A DNA stretch of 64,000 nucleotides from CAVPHV01 sp963821095 (GCA_963821095.1 CAWGCJ010000019.1:19267-83266), one strand, 5' to 3'. Shown: positions 7,691-16,472, counted from the first letter of the stretch. Notes: generated by a model not told the origin, from the sequence alone. Made by a program: numbers and translations.

Positions 7691-8793
7691 GGTCGAGCTT
7701 CCGTCATCCGAATTGGACGTCGACGCGGTCCCCACGAACCAGCCGGTCCTGAGAATCTGCCGGCGATCTGGTGCCCGCACCCGTCGCAGCGACCGGTGTC
7801 GTCAAGCCGATACCCGGCGATTGTGTACCAGTCGCGTTCGACGACCAGCTCACCACAGGCCGGGCACCGGGTGCTTGAACCGGCCCGATCGTGCACATTC
7901 CCAACGTACACATAGCGGAGCCCGTGGTCGGCGGCAATGGTGCGCGCCCGCCGCAGGGTGTCGACGGGAGTGGCCGGGGTATCGAGCATCCTGAAATCGG
8001 GGTGGAACGCCGTGAAGTGAAGCGGGATGTCCGGACCCAGATGCTCCGCAACCCAAGTGGCCAATGCGGTCAGTTCGGCATCACCATCGTTGTGGCCGGG
8101 GATGAGGAGCGTGGTCAGTTCCACCCAGGTGTCCGTCTCGCAATGGGCGTACTCGATGGTCTCCAGCACCGGCTGCAGTGATCCGGCAGCCAAGTGTCGA
8201 TAGAACTGTTCGTTGAACGCCTTCAGATCGATGTTGGCGGCATCGAGATGGTTGAACAGAGCGGCGCGTGGGGCTGGGTTCACATAGCCGGCTGTGACGG
8301 CAACGGTCTTGATTCCTCGCTCTCGGCAGGCAATCGCAGTGTCAATTGCGTATTCGAGGAAGACGACCGGATCGTTGTAGGTGAATGCAACGCTCGTACA
8401 TCCCAGGCTTTCGGCAACGGTGGCGATGCGCTCCGGTGACGCCGCGTCCGCCAACGTGTCGATCTCCTTTGACTTGCTGATGTCCCAGTTCTGGCAGAAG
8501 CGGCACGCCAGATTGCAGCCTGCCGTACCGAATGAGAGCACGGCCGTGCCGGGGTAGAAGTGATTGAGCGGCTTCTTCTCGATTGGATCGATGCAGAAGC
8601 CGCTCGACCGACCGTACGTGGCGAGCACGACCCGATCGTTGCACCTGCCGCGTACGAAGCACACACCGCGCTGGCCATCTCGCAGCTTGCACGCTCTAGG
8701 ACAGACGTCGCATTGCACGCGCCCGTCTGTGCGCAGGTGCCAGTACTCGGTGGGGATCGTGTCGCTTCGGCTGAGATCGAGTTGCGGTGTCAT
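7687..8793 (-). CDS. amrS: AmmeMemoRadiSam system radical SAM enzyme
   Basis: A 368-residue radical SAM protein of the PflA-like branch. Seen: an N-terminal Cys cluster in CDVCPRACKLRDGQRGVC, the 4Fe-4S motif CNLACRFCQNW (C-x3-C-x2-C), the GG-like and ribose motifs further on, and a C-terminal zinc ribbon with CPACGELV and CDGCGHQ. ATG 8793 has GGGAG five bases upstream. It is coupled to amrB and follows the AhpD-like selenoprotein gene by 64 bases on the same strand, so a three-gene transcript is likely. The reaction catalysed by the family is not established. Confidence 0.9.
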   Translation of the reverse strand: MTPQLDLSRSDTIPTEYWHLRTDGRVQCDVCPRACKLRDGQRGVCFVRGRCNDRVVLATYGRSSGFCIDPIEKKPLNHFYPGTAVLSFGTAGCNLACRFCQNWDISKSKEIDTLADAASPERIATVAESLGCTSVAFTYNDPVVFLEYAIDTAIACRERGIKTVAVTAGYVNPAPRAALFNHLDAANIDLKAFNEQFYRHLAAGSLQPVLETIEYAHCETDTWVELTTLLIPGHNDGDAELTALATWVAEHLGPDIPLHFTAFHPDFRMLDTPATPVDTLRRARTIAADHGLRYVYVGNVHDRAGSSTRCPACGELVVERDWYTIAGYRLDDTGRCDGCGHQIAGRFSGPAGSWGPRRRPIRMTEARP

Positions 8794-8857
8794 GGGGACT
8801 CCCTATTCACTCTCAGGCGAGAGGCTCCGTTTCCGCAAGGGCCAAAGGGCGGTTCGG

Positions 8858-9859
8858 TCAGTGGCCGGCGTGCGGGAAGCCGTCGAGGCCAAGCACGTCG
8901 ATGATCGACGCGAGGTCGCGACGCATCGCCGGGCCGGTGGGCAGCCCGGTGGCGTCAACGACCCGGTTGTAGATCTCAAAGGCACCGGCAACGCACGCCG
9001 CCTTGAGCGCAGGCTGCGGGCCCAGCACAGCAGCGACGGCTGCAACGGCGCTGCCATTTGAGGCTGTGCCGACCGACGATAATCCGAGGTCGATGAGCTC
9101 CCGCCCGGCGGCCAGGCCGGGATCGGTGCCTGGAGTCGCGATGGCGGCCAATTCGAGACCATGGTTGGTTTCGGTGGCGCTCCAACTGAGCATCCGGGCG
9201 TGCGAGAGCGTTCAGTAGAAGCACTCATTGGCGAGTGACGTCGTGGTGGCCACCAATTCGATCTGGGTGCGGTGCAGCCCGTCCTTGGTGATGTTCGGAT
9301 CTGCCATCTCAGGCCCCGTCATGTAGAGGGCTTCGGTGAGGTCGATCATGGTCCGTTGCGCGGCCGGCACGGCGGCCAGCACGTTTGGCGGGATCGGGGG
9401 GCTTGCCATGGCGACCCAGGCGCTCCGCTTCTTCACCGCCGCAGGCACCGGATCGTGTGATGGCGTCCCGGGTAGCGGTGTGGGCAGCGACTCGAGATCA
9501 CATCCCAACAGTCGGGTCACCGTGTCGATGGCGACGACCTCCGAGACGATTCCGACCAACTCGATGTAGCGCCCCAGGCCGATCCCGTCGACGACGGCGT
9601 CGACCCACACCCGTGTTGTGGTCGCCGGTGTCGCCGCCAGCCGCGCCACGGCGTCGTTGGCCGCGGCGGGGAGCAGCGGATCTCGGTCTTCCGACCCCCG
9701 GCGGTTGGCTCGGGCGAGGTGGGCGATGGCGATTCGCTCCGGCCCGGTCCACCACGTCCCCGGCGCGGCAATGTGGCTCCAAGTTCGGAGGAAGAGCTGC
9801 CGAACCTGTGGTGCCACGGTGACGGGGCTCTGCTCGAAAGCAAACATGGTGTTGGTCAT
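8858..9859 (-). CDS. Probable AhpD-like selenoprotein with in-frame UGA at 9214-9212
   Basis: Two same-frame segments, 9859-9215 and 9211-8858, are separated only by TGA at 9214-9212. Read through, they give 333 residues with NECFY-U-TLSHARML, so C213-x2-U216-x3-H220 replaces the Cys-x2-Cys-x3-His active site of AhpD/carboxymuconolactone decarboxylase-type peroxidases. The sequence after the UGA reads as coding to 8858 (ATETNHGLELAAIAT and on) and continues the AhpD helices. A SECIS-like hairpin follows the UGA. The N-terminal half looks like a second, motif-less AhpD repeat (WTGPERIAIAHLAR). Known: CxxU AhpD-like selenoproteins exist in marine metagenomes. Inferred role: thiol peroxidase or disulfide reductase. 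selA, selB, selC and selD are not in the window. If the UGA stops translation, the product is an inactive 215-residue piece. Confidence 0.8.
9176..9195 (-). promoter_or_regulatory. Bacterial SECIS-like hairpin
   Basis: In the mRNA, the hairpin begins 16 bases after the UGA. GCUC pairs with GAGC around the loop AGUUG, extended by a U-G pair and two G-C pairs past one bulged A. The apical loop lies 24 bases from the UGA and has G at its second position. These features fit the bacterial SECIS model (loop 16-37 bases from UGA, short loop with an early G). It lies wholly in coding sequence, as in bacteria. Confidence 0.65.
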
Positions 9860-9927
9860 TGGCTCTGCTCGAGGTGACGCATCAGTTCCTCGGTGACCCT
9901 ACCGAACGAGATGCGGTCGATGTCGCC

Positions 9928-10722
9928 TCAGTCTTTGCCCGCAAGAAACTCGAGGAGTACCGTCTCCAACTCTTCTCCGTGGTCGATGAACAGATTTGTG
10001 CCGTGCCGGCTGCCTGTCAGGATGAGCACCTCGGCGTCGGGCCGCACTGAGCGAATCGTCTCAGCGTTTGCGGGATAGGGCGCATCGCCCTCGGCGGCAA
10101 TCAGCAACACGGGAGCGGTTGCGACCGCAACGCCGCCGACTGCGTCGGACCCCTCGAAGACAGCCGGGGCCGACAACGAAGCAGCGCCGGCGAACTCACG
10201 GTTCGCGGTTGCGGTCAAGACCCCGGTACCGCCCATCGAGGCGCCGATACCGAACACCCGAGCGGCTCCGGAGTCGATCGCGTAGTCAAAGGCCGCGGTC
10301 ACGTCGGTCGAGACGGAAAAGCCTTCGCCTTCCGAGTTTCCGTAGCCGCGAAAGTTGAAGGCGATCGCCGAATAGCCCTCGTCGGCAAGGACCGCCGCAA
10401 AGTCGAACCACGACTCCATCGAGGCGGGGAGCATGTGCGCCAGGACGACGAAGTCCTCTCCGTTGCCGAAACGGCGCCCCTCGAGGGTGACTCCGTCGCT
10501 GGTCTCGAATGCGACGTCGATGCCCTCGGGTGGCACTTCGGCAGCGGTGGGTGTCGTGATCGCGACTGAGGTCGTTGCCGTGGCCTGCGTCGTGGAGCCG
10601 CTGAGGGTCTCCGTCGTTGCGGTGGTGAGGCCGGTGGCAGTGGTCGACGAACTCGAGCCTCCACACGCCGCCGGGATGATGATGAACAGGGTGATGGTGG
10701 GGATGAGTGGGCGGAATTTCAT
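9928..10722 (-). CDS. Alpha/beta-hydrolase lipoprotein
   Basis: A 264-residue exported lipoprotein. MKFRPLIPTITLFIIIPAAC is a signal peptide with the lipobox PAAC, followed by a Ser/Thr-rich linker of about 45 residues. The hydrolase domain shows NFRGYGNSEG, the nucleophile elbow GIGASMGG (Ser in G-x-S-x-G), an acid in AAEGDAPYP, and the catalytic His in GSRHGTNLF. It is a dienelactone hydrolase/esterase-like enzyme acting outside the membrane; the substrate is unknown. An alternative ATG at 10737 adds five residues. It ends 68 bases before the selenoprotein gene starts and may be the first gene of that transcript. Confidence 0.8.
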   Translation of the reverse strand: MKFRPLIPTITLFIIIPAACGGSSSSTTATGLTTATTETLSGSTTQATATTSVAITTPTAAEVPPEGIDVAFETSDGVTLEGRRFGNGEDFVVLAHMLPASMESWFDFAAVLADEGYSAIAFNFRGYGNSEGEGFSVSTDVTAAFDYAIDSGAARVFGIGASMGGTGVLTATANREFAGAASLSAPAVFEGSDAVGGVAVATAPVLLIAAEGDAPYPANAETIRSVRPDAEVLILTGSRHGTNLFIDHGEELETVLLEFLAGKD

Positions 10723-10884
10723 GGTGTCGTCAAGCATGGCACACACCCGAATTTCGGTAGCGGTTCGGCGGGTCGTTGCTGCAGAGTCCCCATCGGTGAT
10801 CCTCGAATGATCATGTGACGCTGCTCCGGCGGTAGCACTTGCCTCATGGCATAGACTTGGGCTCACCGCAATCGAAGGAGCCTC

Positions 10885-11172
10885 ATGAAGAAGTTGTTCA
10901 AGCTGGCCGTGTTGGCCGGCATCGTGGCCGGCGTCGCGAAGCTGGTTCAAGCCAAGAAGGCCGAGTGGAGCGGGCTGTCGGAAGCCCAGGTTCGCGACAA
11001 GCTCGACACGACGATCGGTCGCAAGGTCGATGACCCCGACAAGATGGCCGAGATCAGCGACAAGGTCGTGTCGAAGATGAAAGAGCGCGGGATGATCGAG
11101 TCGGCTCCCTCCGAAGAGGGCAACGGCGGCACGTCCGTGGACGCCGCGGACGAGGCCCCGGCAGGGGAGTAG
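10885..11172 (+). CDS. Small membrane-anchored protein
   Basis: A 95-residue protein with one N-terminal hydrophobic helix (KKLFKLAVLAGIVAGVAKLV) followed by a charged helical region and an acidic Gly/Ser-rich tail. AAGGAG lies seven bases before the ATG. No family is recognised. It resembles short membrane-anchored proteins that are common in actinobacteria. It stands between two unrelated genes and has no obvious partner. Confidence 0.6.
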   Translation: MKKLFKLAVLAGIVAGVAKLVQAKKAEWSGLSEAQVRDKLDTTIGRKVDDPDKMAEISDKVVSKMKERGMIESAPSEEGNGGTSVDAADEAPAGE

Positions 11173-11311
11173 GCGAGTTCCGGCTCGGCCCTTGCCCTCG
11201 CGCCGCCGGACCGGTGGCGCGAGCGGCACATCCCCCTGAGGTGGAGCGGGTCTCGGCGCGCCAAGATGTCACTGCGGGCCGAGCACCATCTGTCGATCGA
11301 ATTGAGTGAAC

Positions 11312-12298
11312 ATGCAGTACCGCACATTGGGGCGAACCGGCTACGAGATCTCCGCGGTTGGCTTTGGAGCCTGGGCCATCGGGGCTGATTGGGGTTCGGT
11401 TTCCGATGACGATGCCATGGCGGCGCTCAGCGAAGCCGTTGACCACGGCATCACCTTCTACGACACGGCCGACGTCTACGGCAACGGTCGAAGCGAGCAA
11501 CTGATCGCGCGGCTCCGTCGGGAGCGGCCCGAGTTCAGAATGATTGTGGCGACCAAAGCGGGACGTCGCCTCAATCCGCACACGGCCGACGGCTACACAC
11601 CGGAGAGCATCGAGGCCTTCATCGATCGCAGCCGGGTGTACCTGGAAATGGAGACGCTCGATCTGGTGCAGCTCCATTGCCCGCCGACCGACGTCTACTA
11701 CCGGCCTGAGCTGTTCGCTGCCCTCGACGACATGGTCGAGCGCGGCAAGATCAGGCACTACGGCGTGAGCGTCGAGCGGGTCGAAGAGGCACTCAAGGCT
11801 ATCGAGTATCCCGGCGTGGCGACGGTGCAGATCATCTTCAACATGCTTCGGCACCGCCCCGCCGAGCTGTTCTTTCGCGAAGCTGCCGCCCGCAATGTCG
11901 GTGTGATTGCCCGGGTGCCGCTGGCCAGCGGGTTGCTCACGGGCAAAATGTCCCCAGAGTCCGAGTTTGGTGCCGACGACCATCGGCAGTACAACCGCAC
12001 GGGCGCGGCGTTTGATGTCGGTGAGACCTTCTCCGGCCTTCCATTCGATGTTGGGCTCGAAGCCATGGAGGAGCTGCGTCCTCTCGTGCCCGACGGAACG
12101 ACACCGGCGCAGTTGGCGTTGGCGTGGATCCTGTCACACGAGGCTGTCTCCACCGTCATCCCCGGCGGCAAGAACCCGGACCAGGTCGCCGACAACGCCG
12201 CTGCGGTGGATTTGGTCCCACTTCCCGCCGAGACCATGGAGCAGGTTGCCGAGGTGTACGACACCTACGCCCGCCCCCACGTCCACCACCGCTGGTAG
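11312..12298 (+). CDS. Aldo/keto reductase
   Basis: A 328-residue NADPH-dependent oxidoreductase with the (beta/alpha)8 fold. The catalytic tetrad is visible: Asp and Tyr in FYDTADVYGNG, Lys in VATKAGR and His in QLHCPP. The NADPH-binding end has IPGGKNPDQVADN. ATG 11312 gives the usual MQYRTLGRTGYEIS start; GTG 11306 is possible, and neither has a strong ribosome site. It resembles the YhdN/IolS-like subgroup. The substrate cannot be told. The gene ends six bases before a long palindrome. Confidence 0.9.
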   Translation: MQYRTLGRTGYEISAVGFGAWAIGADWGSVSDDDAMAALSEAVDHGITFYDTADVYGNGRSEQLIARLRRERPEFRMIVATKAGRRLNPHTADGYTPESIEAFIDRSRVYLEMETLDLVQLHCPPTDVYYRPELFAALDDMVERGKIRHYGVSVERVEEALKAIEYPGVATVQIIFNMLRHRPAELFFREAAARNVGVIARVPLASGLLTGKMSPESEFGADDHRQYNRTGAAFDVGETFSGLPFDVGLEAMEELRPLVPDGTTPAQLALAWILSHEAVSTVIPGGKNPDQVADNAAAVDLVPLPAETMEQVAEVYDTYARPHVHHRW

Positions 12299-12303
12299 CA
12301 CTC

Positions 12304-12357
12304 CCCGTTCTTGCGTAGATTCCGGCCAATACTGGCCGGAATCTACGCAAGAACGGG
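12304..12357. repeat. Dispersed palindrome, copy 1 (25-bp arms, 4-base loop)
   Basis: A perfect inverted repeat fills the gap between two convergent genes, touching both stop codons. It contains GTTCTTGCGTAGATTCCGG on its left arm. A second copy occurs at 52577-52630 with a paired base change. It could end transcription from both sides, but it has no T-tract. Confidence 0.85.
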
Positions 12358-12358
12358 T

Positions 12359-13288
12359 CTACGACTCGATCGGCGGGAGCCGCCGGAAGAGGCCCCCGGG
12401 GATGGGAGCGTCGACTCGGAGCAGCGCCAGATGCCACGACGGCGACGACCCGAGCGACCAGCGCAGGAACCACGTCATCAGTCGGCCGATAGTGATGGCG
12501 CCGGGGATTCTTCGGATGCCCAAGGTGCGCCGCAGCCGGGGTGTGATGGTGGCGGCCGCTGCCAGAAAGAGCAGCCGGTAGGCGAAGCGAACGATGAGCG
12601 GCAACGGCGGCTTCTTCAGGAACGCCACGGTCTCCTCCATCCCCGGCGACGGCATCACATCGGGATGATGCTCGAGCCAACCGGCCAGCGCCGGCGCCGT
12701 TTCGGGCATCGGGTCGGCGTCGAGCAGCGCGCCTACGGCCCTTTGCTCGGTCACGAAGCGGTCGGCCTCGGCCGCGGTGAGTCGCTGTGGGCCGAACACT
12801 TGATAGGCGACGAGGAACGAGTCGGTCAGGGCGTTGTGCACCCAGGCTGCCATCTCAGGCGTATCGGCGGAGTACGGCCGGCCTCGGTGTGACACCCCGG
12901 TGACGCGGCGATGCATGGTGCGGACAATGCCGACCGCCTCATCTACCTCAGGCATGGCGCCGTAGGCGGTTGCGGTGACGTAGGCAGAGGTGCGCGACAG
13001 TCGACCCAGCGGATCGACCCGATAGCGGGAATGGTCCGAGACGCCGGCGACGACCTCAGCGTGGGCGGCCTGCACAATGAGGGCACGAATCCCGCCGACA
13101 AACGCCGCAGCATCGCCGATCACGGGCCAGGTCACCGAATCAGGCCCGAAGAGCCCGGGATCGCCGCGGTACAGCATCGAGTTCGCCAGCGGATACGGAG
13201 CGTGCGCGAACAGCCCAACCGTTGTGCCGGTAACGCGCTCTTGCACGATGTCGAGAGCGCGCTCGGCGACTTGTTTGATCCGGTTCAT
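12359..13288 (-). CDS. MpaB/latex-clearing-type oxygenase family protein (DUF2236)
   Basis: A 309-residue member of the ER-bound oxygenase MpaB/rubber oxygenase family (DUF2236), which binds heme b in studied members. Seen: RGDPGLFGPDSVTWPVIGD near residue 40, the conserved stretch AHAEVVAGVSDHSR, DPLGRLSRTSAYV, and the later W-V-H segment AAWVHNALTDSFL that can carry a heme ligand. The C-terminal third has hydrophobic helices (IVRFAYRLLFLAAAATI). No signal peptide. The substrate is unknown. Confidence 0.85.
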   Translation of the reverse strand: MNRIKQVAERALDIVQERVTGTTVGLFAHAPYPLANSMLYRGDPGLFGPDSVTWPVIGDAAAFVGGIRALIVQAAHAEVVAGVSDHSRYRVDPLGRLSRTSAYVTATAYGAMPEVDEAVGIVRTMHRRVTGVSHRGRPYSADTPEMAAWVHNALTDSFLVAYQVFGPQRLTAAEADRFVTEQRAVGALLDADPMPETAPALAGWLEHHPDVMPSPGMEETVAFLKKPPLPLIVRFAYRLLFLAAAATITPRLRRTLGIRRIPGAITIGRLMTWFLRWSLGSSPSWHLALLRVDAPIPGGLFRRLPPIES

Positions 13289-13343
13289 TGCGTCCTGCCT
13301 CGTCGAGAGAGTACGGAGCCATCGGACTTAGAAGATGACCGCG

Positions 13344-15170
13344 CTACTGACGTTTCTTGGCCTGCTTGCGGGCGCTTTCCGTGAGGTGACGCTTGCGGAC
13401 CCTGATGGCGGTCGGGGTGACCTCAACCAGTTCGTCTTCGGCGATCCATTCGATCGCCGTCTCCAGCGTGAGTTCGCGCGGCGGCTTGAGCTTGATGGCC
13501 TCGTCCGCTTGGTGGGTGCGGATGTTGGTGAGCTGCTTGCCCTTGGTGGCGTTGACGTACATCTCTTCGGGTCGGCTGGCCTCGCCGATCACCATGCCCT
13601 CGTAGACATCTACTCCGGGTCCGATGAAGAGCTCGGCGCGTTTTTGGAGGTTGTCGAGAGCGAAGGCGGTCGCCACTCCGATCCGATCGGCGGTCATCGC
13701 CCCGCCGGTACGGTGGGGTAGTTCACCCGCCCACGGCATCCAACCGGCATGGTGTTGGTGAACCAGAGCAGTGCCTCGCGTCGCGGTCATGAGCAGTGAA
13801 CGGAACCCAAGTAGCCCGCGGGCAGGTGCCGTGACGGTGACGATGGTCCGTCCAGCGTCTCCAGGCCGCAGGTCGGTGACCTTTCCCTTGCGGGGGGCAA
13901 CGGCCTGGGTCACCGTTCCGACGTGCTCGTCGGGCACGTCGACTACGGCACGCTCGACCGGTTCGTGGGGTTTGCCGTCGACCTCACGGATGATGACCTC
14001 GGGCCGGCTCACTTGGAGCTCGAACCCTTCGCGGCGCATCGATTCGATCAATACCGCAAGCTGTAGCTCGCCGCGGCCGGCCACTTCGATCACCTCGGGC
14101 GACGAAGTGGCGCCGATGCGGATCGACACGTTGCCGAGCACCTCGCGGTCGAGCCTTTCCTTGATCTGGCGGGAGGTGAGGAACTTGCCGTCGCGTCCAT
14201 TGAGCGGCGACGTGTTGACGCCAAAGGTCATCCGCAGCACCGGTTCGTCAACCACGAGTCGGGGCAGCGGCTGGGGATCAACCGGGTCGGCGAGGGTGTC
14301 GCCGATCTCGACCTCGGGGAACCCGGCGACAACGAACAGGTCGCCGGCGGTTCGTTCGGCTACCTCGGTCCGCGCCAATCCCTCGAAGCCTAGGAGGTGA
14401 GTGAGCTTGCGCCGCAGCGGGGGCTCTTCCTCATTGGAGTGGCAAAGGGCGACCCGCTCGCCGGCGCGCAAGGTGCCCTCGACGACACGGCCGATCGCCA
14501 ATCTGCCCAGGTAGTCGGAGGCGTCGAGGTTGGTGACGATCGCCTGGAGCGGGGCGTCGGAATTGCCCGACGGCGGAGGGATCGTTTCGACGATGGCGTC
14601 GAGCAGCGGTGAGAGATCGCTGTTCTCATCAGGCATGCCGACGCCCGCAACGGCGCGGCCCTGGCGGGCGATCGACGAGATGATGGGGAACTCTATGTGG
14701 TGGTCGGCGGCGTCGAGGTCAAAGAACAACTGGTAGATCTCGTTGACGACCTCTTCCACCCTGGCGTCGGACCGGTCGACCTTGTTGATGACGACCACGG
14801 CCGGGATGTGCAGATCCAGCGCCTTGGACAGGACGTACCGGGTTTGCGGCATCGGCCCTTCGGCGGCGTCGACGAGCAGCAATACCCCATCAACCATGGC
14901 GAGCGCCCGTTCGACTTCACCTCCGAAGTCGGCGTGGCCCGGAGTGTCCACCAGGTTGATCCTGGTGCCCTTCCATTCAACGGAGGCCGCCTTGGCGAGA
15001 ATCGTGATGCCTCGTTCCCGCTCCTGGTCGTTGCTGTCCATGACGCGATCGACCCGCGTCTCGTGGGAGGCGAAGACGCCGGTGGCACCGAGCATCGCGT
15101 CGACCAGCGTGGTCTTGCCATGGTCTACGTGCGCGATCAATGCAACGTTGCGGAAGGGGGAACCGGACAT
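13344..15170 (-). CDS. typA: Ribosome-binding translational GTPase BipA/TypA
   Basis: A 608-residue elongation-factor-like GTPase that works on the ribosome under stress and cold. Seen: G1 AHVDHGKTT, G2 in RERGITI, G3 DTPGHADFGGEVERAL, G4 NKVDR, then domain II, the EF-G-like domains, and the BipA C-terminal domain with GLLGFRSLLMTATRGTA and PEEMYVNATKGKQLTN. It ends in a basic tail. Length is typical. It is a single gene, followed on its own strand by the oxygenase gene. Confidence 0.96.
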   Translation of the reverse strand: MSGSPFRNVALIAHVDHGKTTLVDAMLGATGVFASHETRVDRVMDSNDQERERGITILAKAASVEWKGTRINLVDTPGHADFGGEVERALAMVDGVLLLVDAAEGPMPQTRYVLSKALDLHIPAVVVINKVDRSDARVEEVVNEIYQLFFDLDAADHHIEFPIISSIARQGRAVAGVGMPDENSDLSPLLDAIVETIPPPSGNSDAPLQAIVTNLDASDYLGRLAIGRVVEGTLRAGERVALCHSNEEEPPLRRKLTHLLGFEGLARTEVAERTAGDLFVVAGFPEVEIGDTLADPVDPQPLPRLVVDEPVLRMTFGVNTSPLNGRDGKFLTSRQIKERLDREVLGNVSIRIGATSSPEVIEVAGRGELQLAVLIESMRREGFELQVSRPEVIIREVDGKPHEPVERAVVDVPDEHVGTVTQAVAPRKGKVTDLRPGDAGRTIVTVTAPARGLLGFRSLLMTATRGTALVHQHHAGWMPWAGELPHRTGGAMTADRIGVATAFALDNLQKRAELFIGPGVDVYEGMVIGEASRPEEMYVNATKGKQLTNIRTHQADEAIKLKPPRELTLETAIEWIAEDELVEVTPTAIRVRKRHLTESARKQAKKRQ

Positions 15171-15200
15171 GAGGCGCGCGATGGTAACCGGTTCCGGGAC

Positions 15201-15692
15201 TCACCAGTCCATGTCGTGCAGTCGGCAGGCGTTGAGCAGAAAGGCCGCGACGTCACCGGCGGAGAGTCCGTAGGGTCGGGGAGCATTGACCCCGGCGACA
15301 ATCTGCTCAGCAGATTCGGGTGATCCGGTGGTTCGGTAGTAGACGTCGGGGTCGACTTCGAGAGCAAGTCTGGCATCCGGCAGCAGCAGCACCCAGGAGT
15401 GCTCGTTGCCGAGTTCCCAGCATTGGATCTTGCGGGTCCACGACTTGGTCGAGTGCTTCACCACCCGGTGGCCTTCGCGGTACGCCTGCTTCGGTGGGGT
15501 GACCCTTGCCTGCTTGGCCATCCGGACGAACCGGCGCAACATGATGACGGCCTGCCCATCGAGGAGCGACTCGAGCGGCACGATCGTGCCGGGCTCCCAG
15601 CCGCTGTATTGGGTCTCGGTTGCCTCACGGACGACATCAACCCGCCGTGAAGCGGCGAGTCCATCTCTGATCCGTTCGTCCCACTGACTCAC
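15201..15692 (-). CDS. Conserved-looking hypothetical protein
   Basis: A 163-residue soluble protein starting at GTG 15692, with AAGGGG seven bases upstream. It has no recognised motif. It has an Arg/Lys-rich central part (RRFVRMAKQAR, HSTKSWTRKI) and an aromatic, strand-like half (CWELGNEHSWVLLLPDARLALEVDPDV in part). It precedes typA by 30 bases on the same strand, so the two may be co-transcribed. Confidence 0.55.
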   Translation of the reverse strand: MSQWDERIRDGLAASRRVDVVREATETQYSGWEPGTIVPLESLLDGQAVIMLRRFVRMAKQARVTPPKQAYREGHRVVKHSTKSWTRKIQCWELGNEHSWVLLLPDARLALEVDPDVYYRTTGSPESAEQIVAGVNAPRPYGLSAGDVAAFLLNACRLHDMDW

Positions 15693-15966
15693 AGTGTGGC
15701 CCCTTGCTACTCACTGTTGGTATCGGCACCGCAAGTGGTGGAACTTCAACGGCATTCTGCGGCGTACCGGCCAGCCCTGCCTGCGGTTCGGTGGGAAACC
15801 TCGTTCGGAACGCGGTCCGGTCGAGCGCGACTATCGTATGGCCAGCCGCAGCAGGCGGTGCAGGCCCCTTCTCCCGTCCATGTCATTGAGCTAGAGGCCG
15901 AGTGTATGAGAGTCGATGGACCGGTGGCGGCCGGCACATCGCACAGAGAAAGGCCATGAGGCTCGA

Positions 15967-16215
15967 ATGAATATATATGTCGGAAACCTTCCCTTCCGTT
16001 CCACTGAGGGCGATCTGGAGAGGCTCTTTGGTGAGTACGGTGCGGTTGATTCCGCTGCGGTCATCACCGACCGGGACACGGGGCGTTCCCGCGGATTCGG
16101 TTTTGTTGAAATGAGTAATGACGACGAAGCGCGTCGCGCTATTGAAGAGCTCGACGGCTCCGATATGGACGGGCGTCAGCTCCGAGTCAACGAAGCGCAG
16201 CCAAGGCGTCGGTAG
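15967..16215 (+). CDS. RRM-domain RNA-binding protein
   Basis: An 82-residue single RNA-recognition-motif protein like the cyanobacterial Rbp/cold-inducible proteins. RNP2 is IYVGNL (2-7) and RNP1 is RGFGFVEM, with the beta-alpha-beta-beta-alpha-beta layout intact and a short basic tail QPRRR. ATG 15967 has GAGG eight bases upstream. Seven bases separate its stop from the next ATG, an IF-1 gene, so the pair is an operon devoted to mRNA binding and translation initiation. A cold or stress role is inferred. Confidence 0.9.
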   Translation: MNIYVGNLPFRSTEGDLERLFGEYGAVDSAAVITDRDTGRSRGFGFVEMSNDDEARRAIEELDGSDMDGRQLRVNEAQPRRR

Positions 16216-16222
16216 GGGAGCC

Positions 16223-16447
16223 ATGGCTTCGTCGGACGATGTATTTCGCGCACAGGGTGTCGTTGTTGAAACCCTGCGCAACGCCACCTTCAAGGTGAAG
16301 CTCGATACCGGGCATGACGTGACCGCTCGCGCCTCAGGCAAGATGCGCCGGGGACGACTGATTCGCATCATTCCAGGTGATCGTGTTGAACTGGAAGTGT
16401 CAACGTACGATCCCACCAAGGGTCGCATCGTCTGGCGCTACCGCTAG
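16223..16447 (+). CDS. infA: Translation initiation factor IF-1-like protein
   Basis: A 74-residue OB-fold protein matching IF-1, which occupies the ribosomal A site during initiation. Seen: FRAQGVVVETLRNATFKVKL, cut here to its key words GVVVETL and FKVKLDTGH, then ASGKMRRGRLIRIIPGDRVEVE-like text and the C-terminal TKGRIVWRYR. It differs from the usual actinobacterial infA in the Arg-rich MRRGRL loop and lies with an RRM gene rather than with ribosomal proteins, so it could be a second copy. GGGGAG lies four bases upstream. Confidence 0.88.
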   Translation: MASSDDVFRAQGVVVETLRNATFKVKLDTGHDVTARASGKMRRGRLIRIIPGDRVELEVSTYDPTKGRIVWRYR

Positions 16448-16472
16448 CGCTTTCCAAACGACCAAGAACGAT

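Noticed and set aside
9003..9218. Separate plus-strand small gene across the UGA region
   Set aside because: Opposite the selenoprotein, which has conserved active-site text; no ribosome site.
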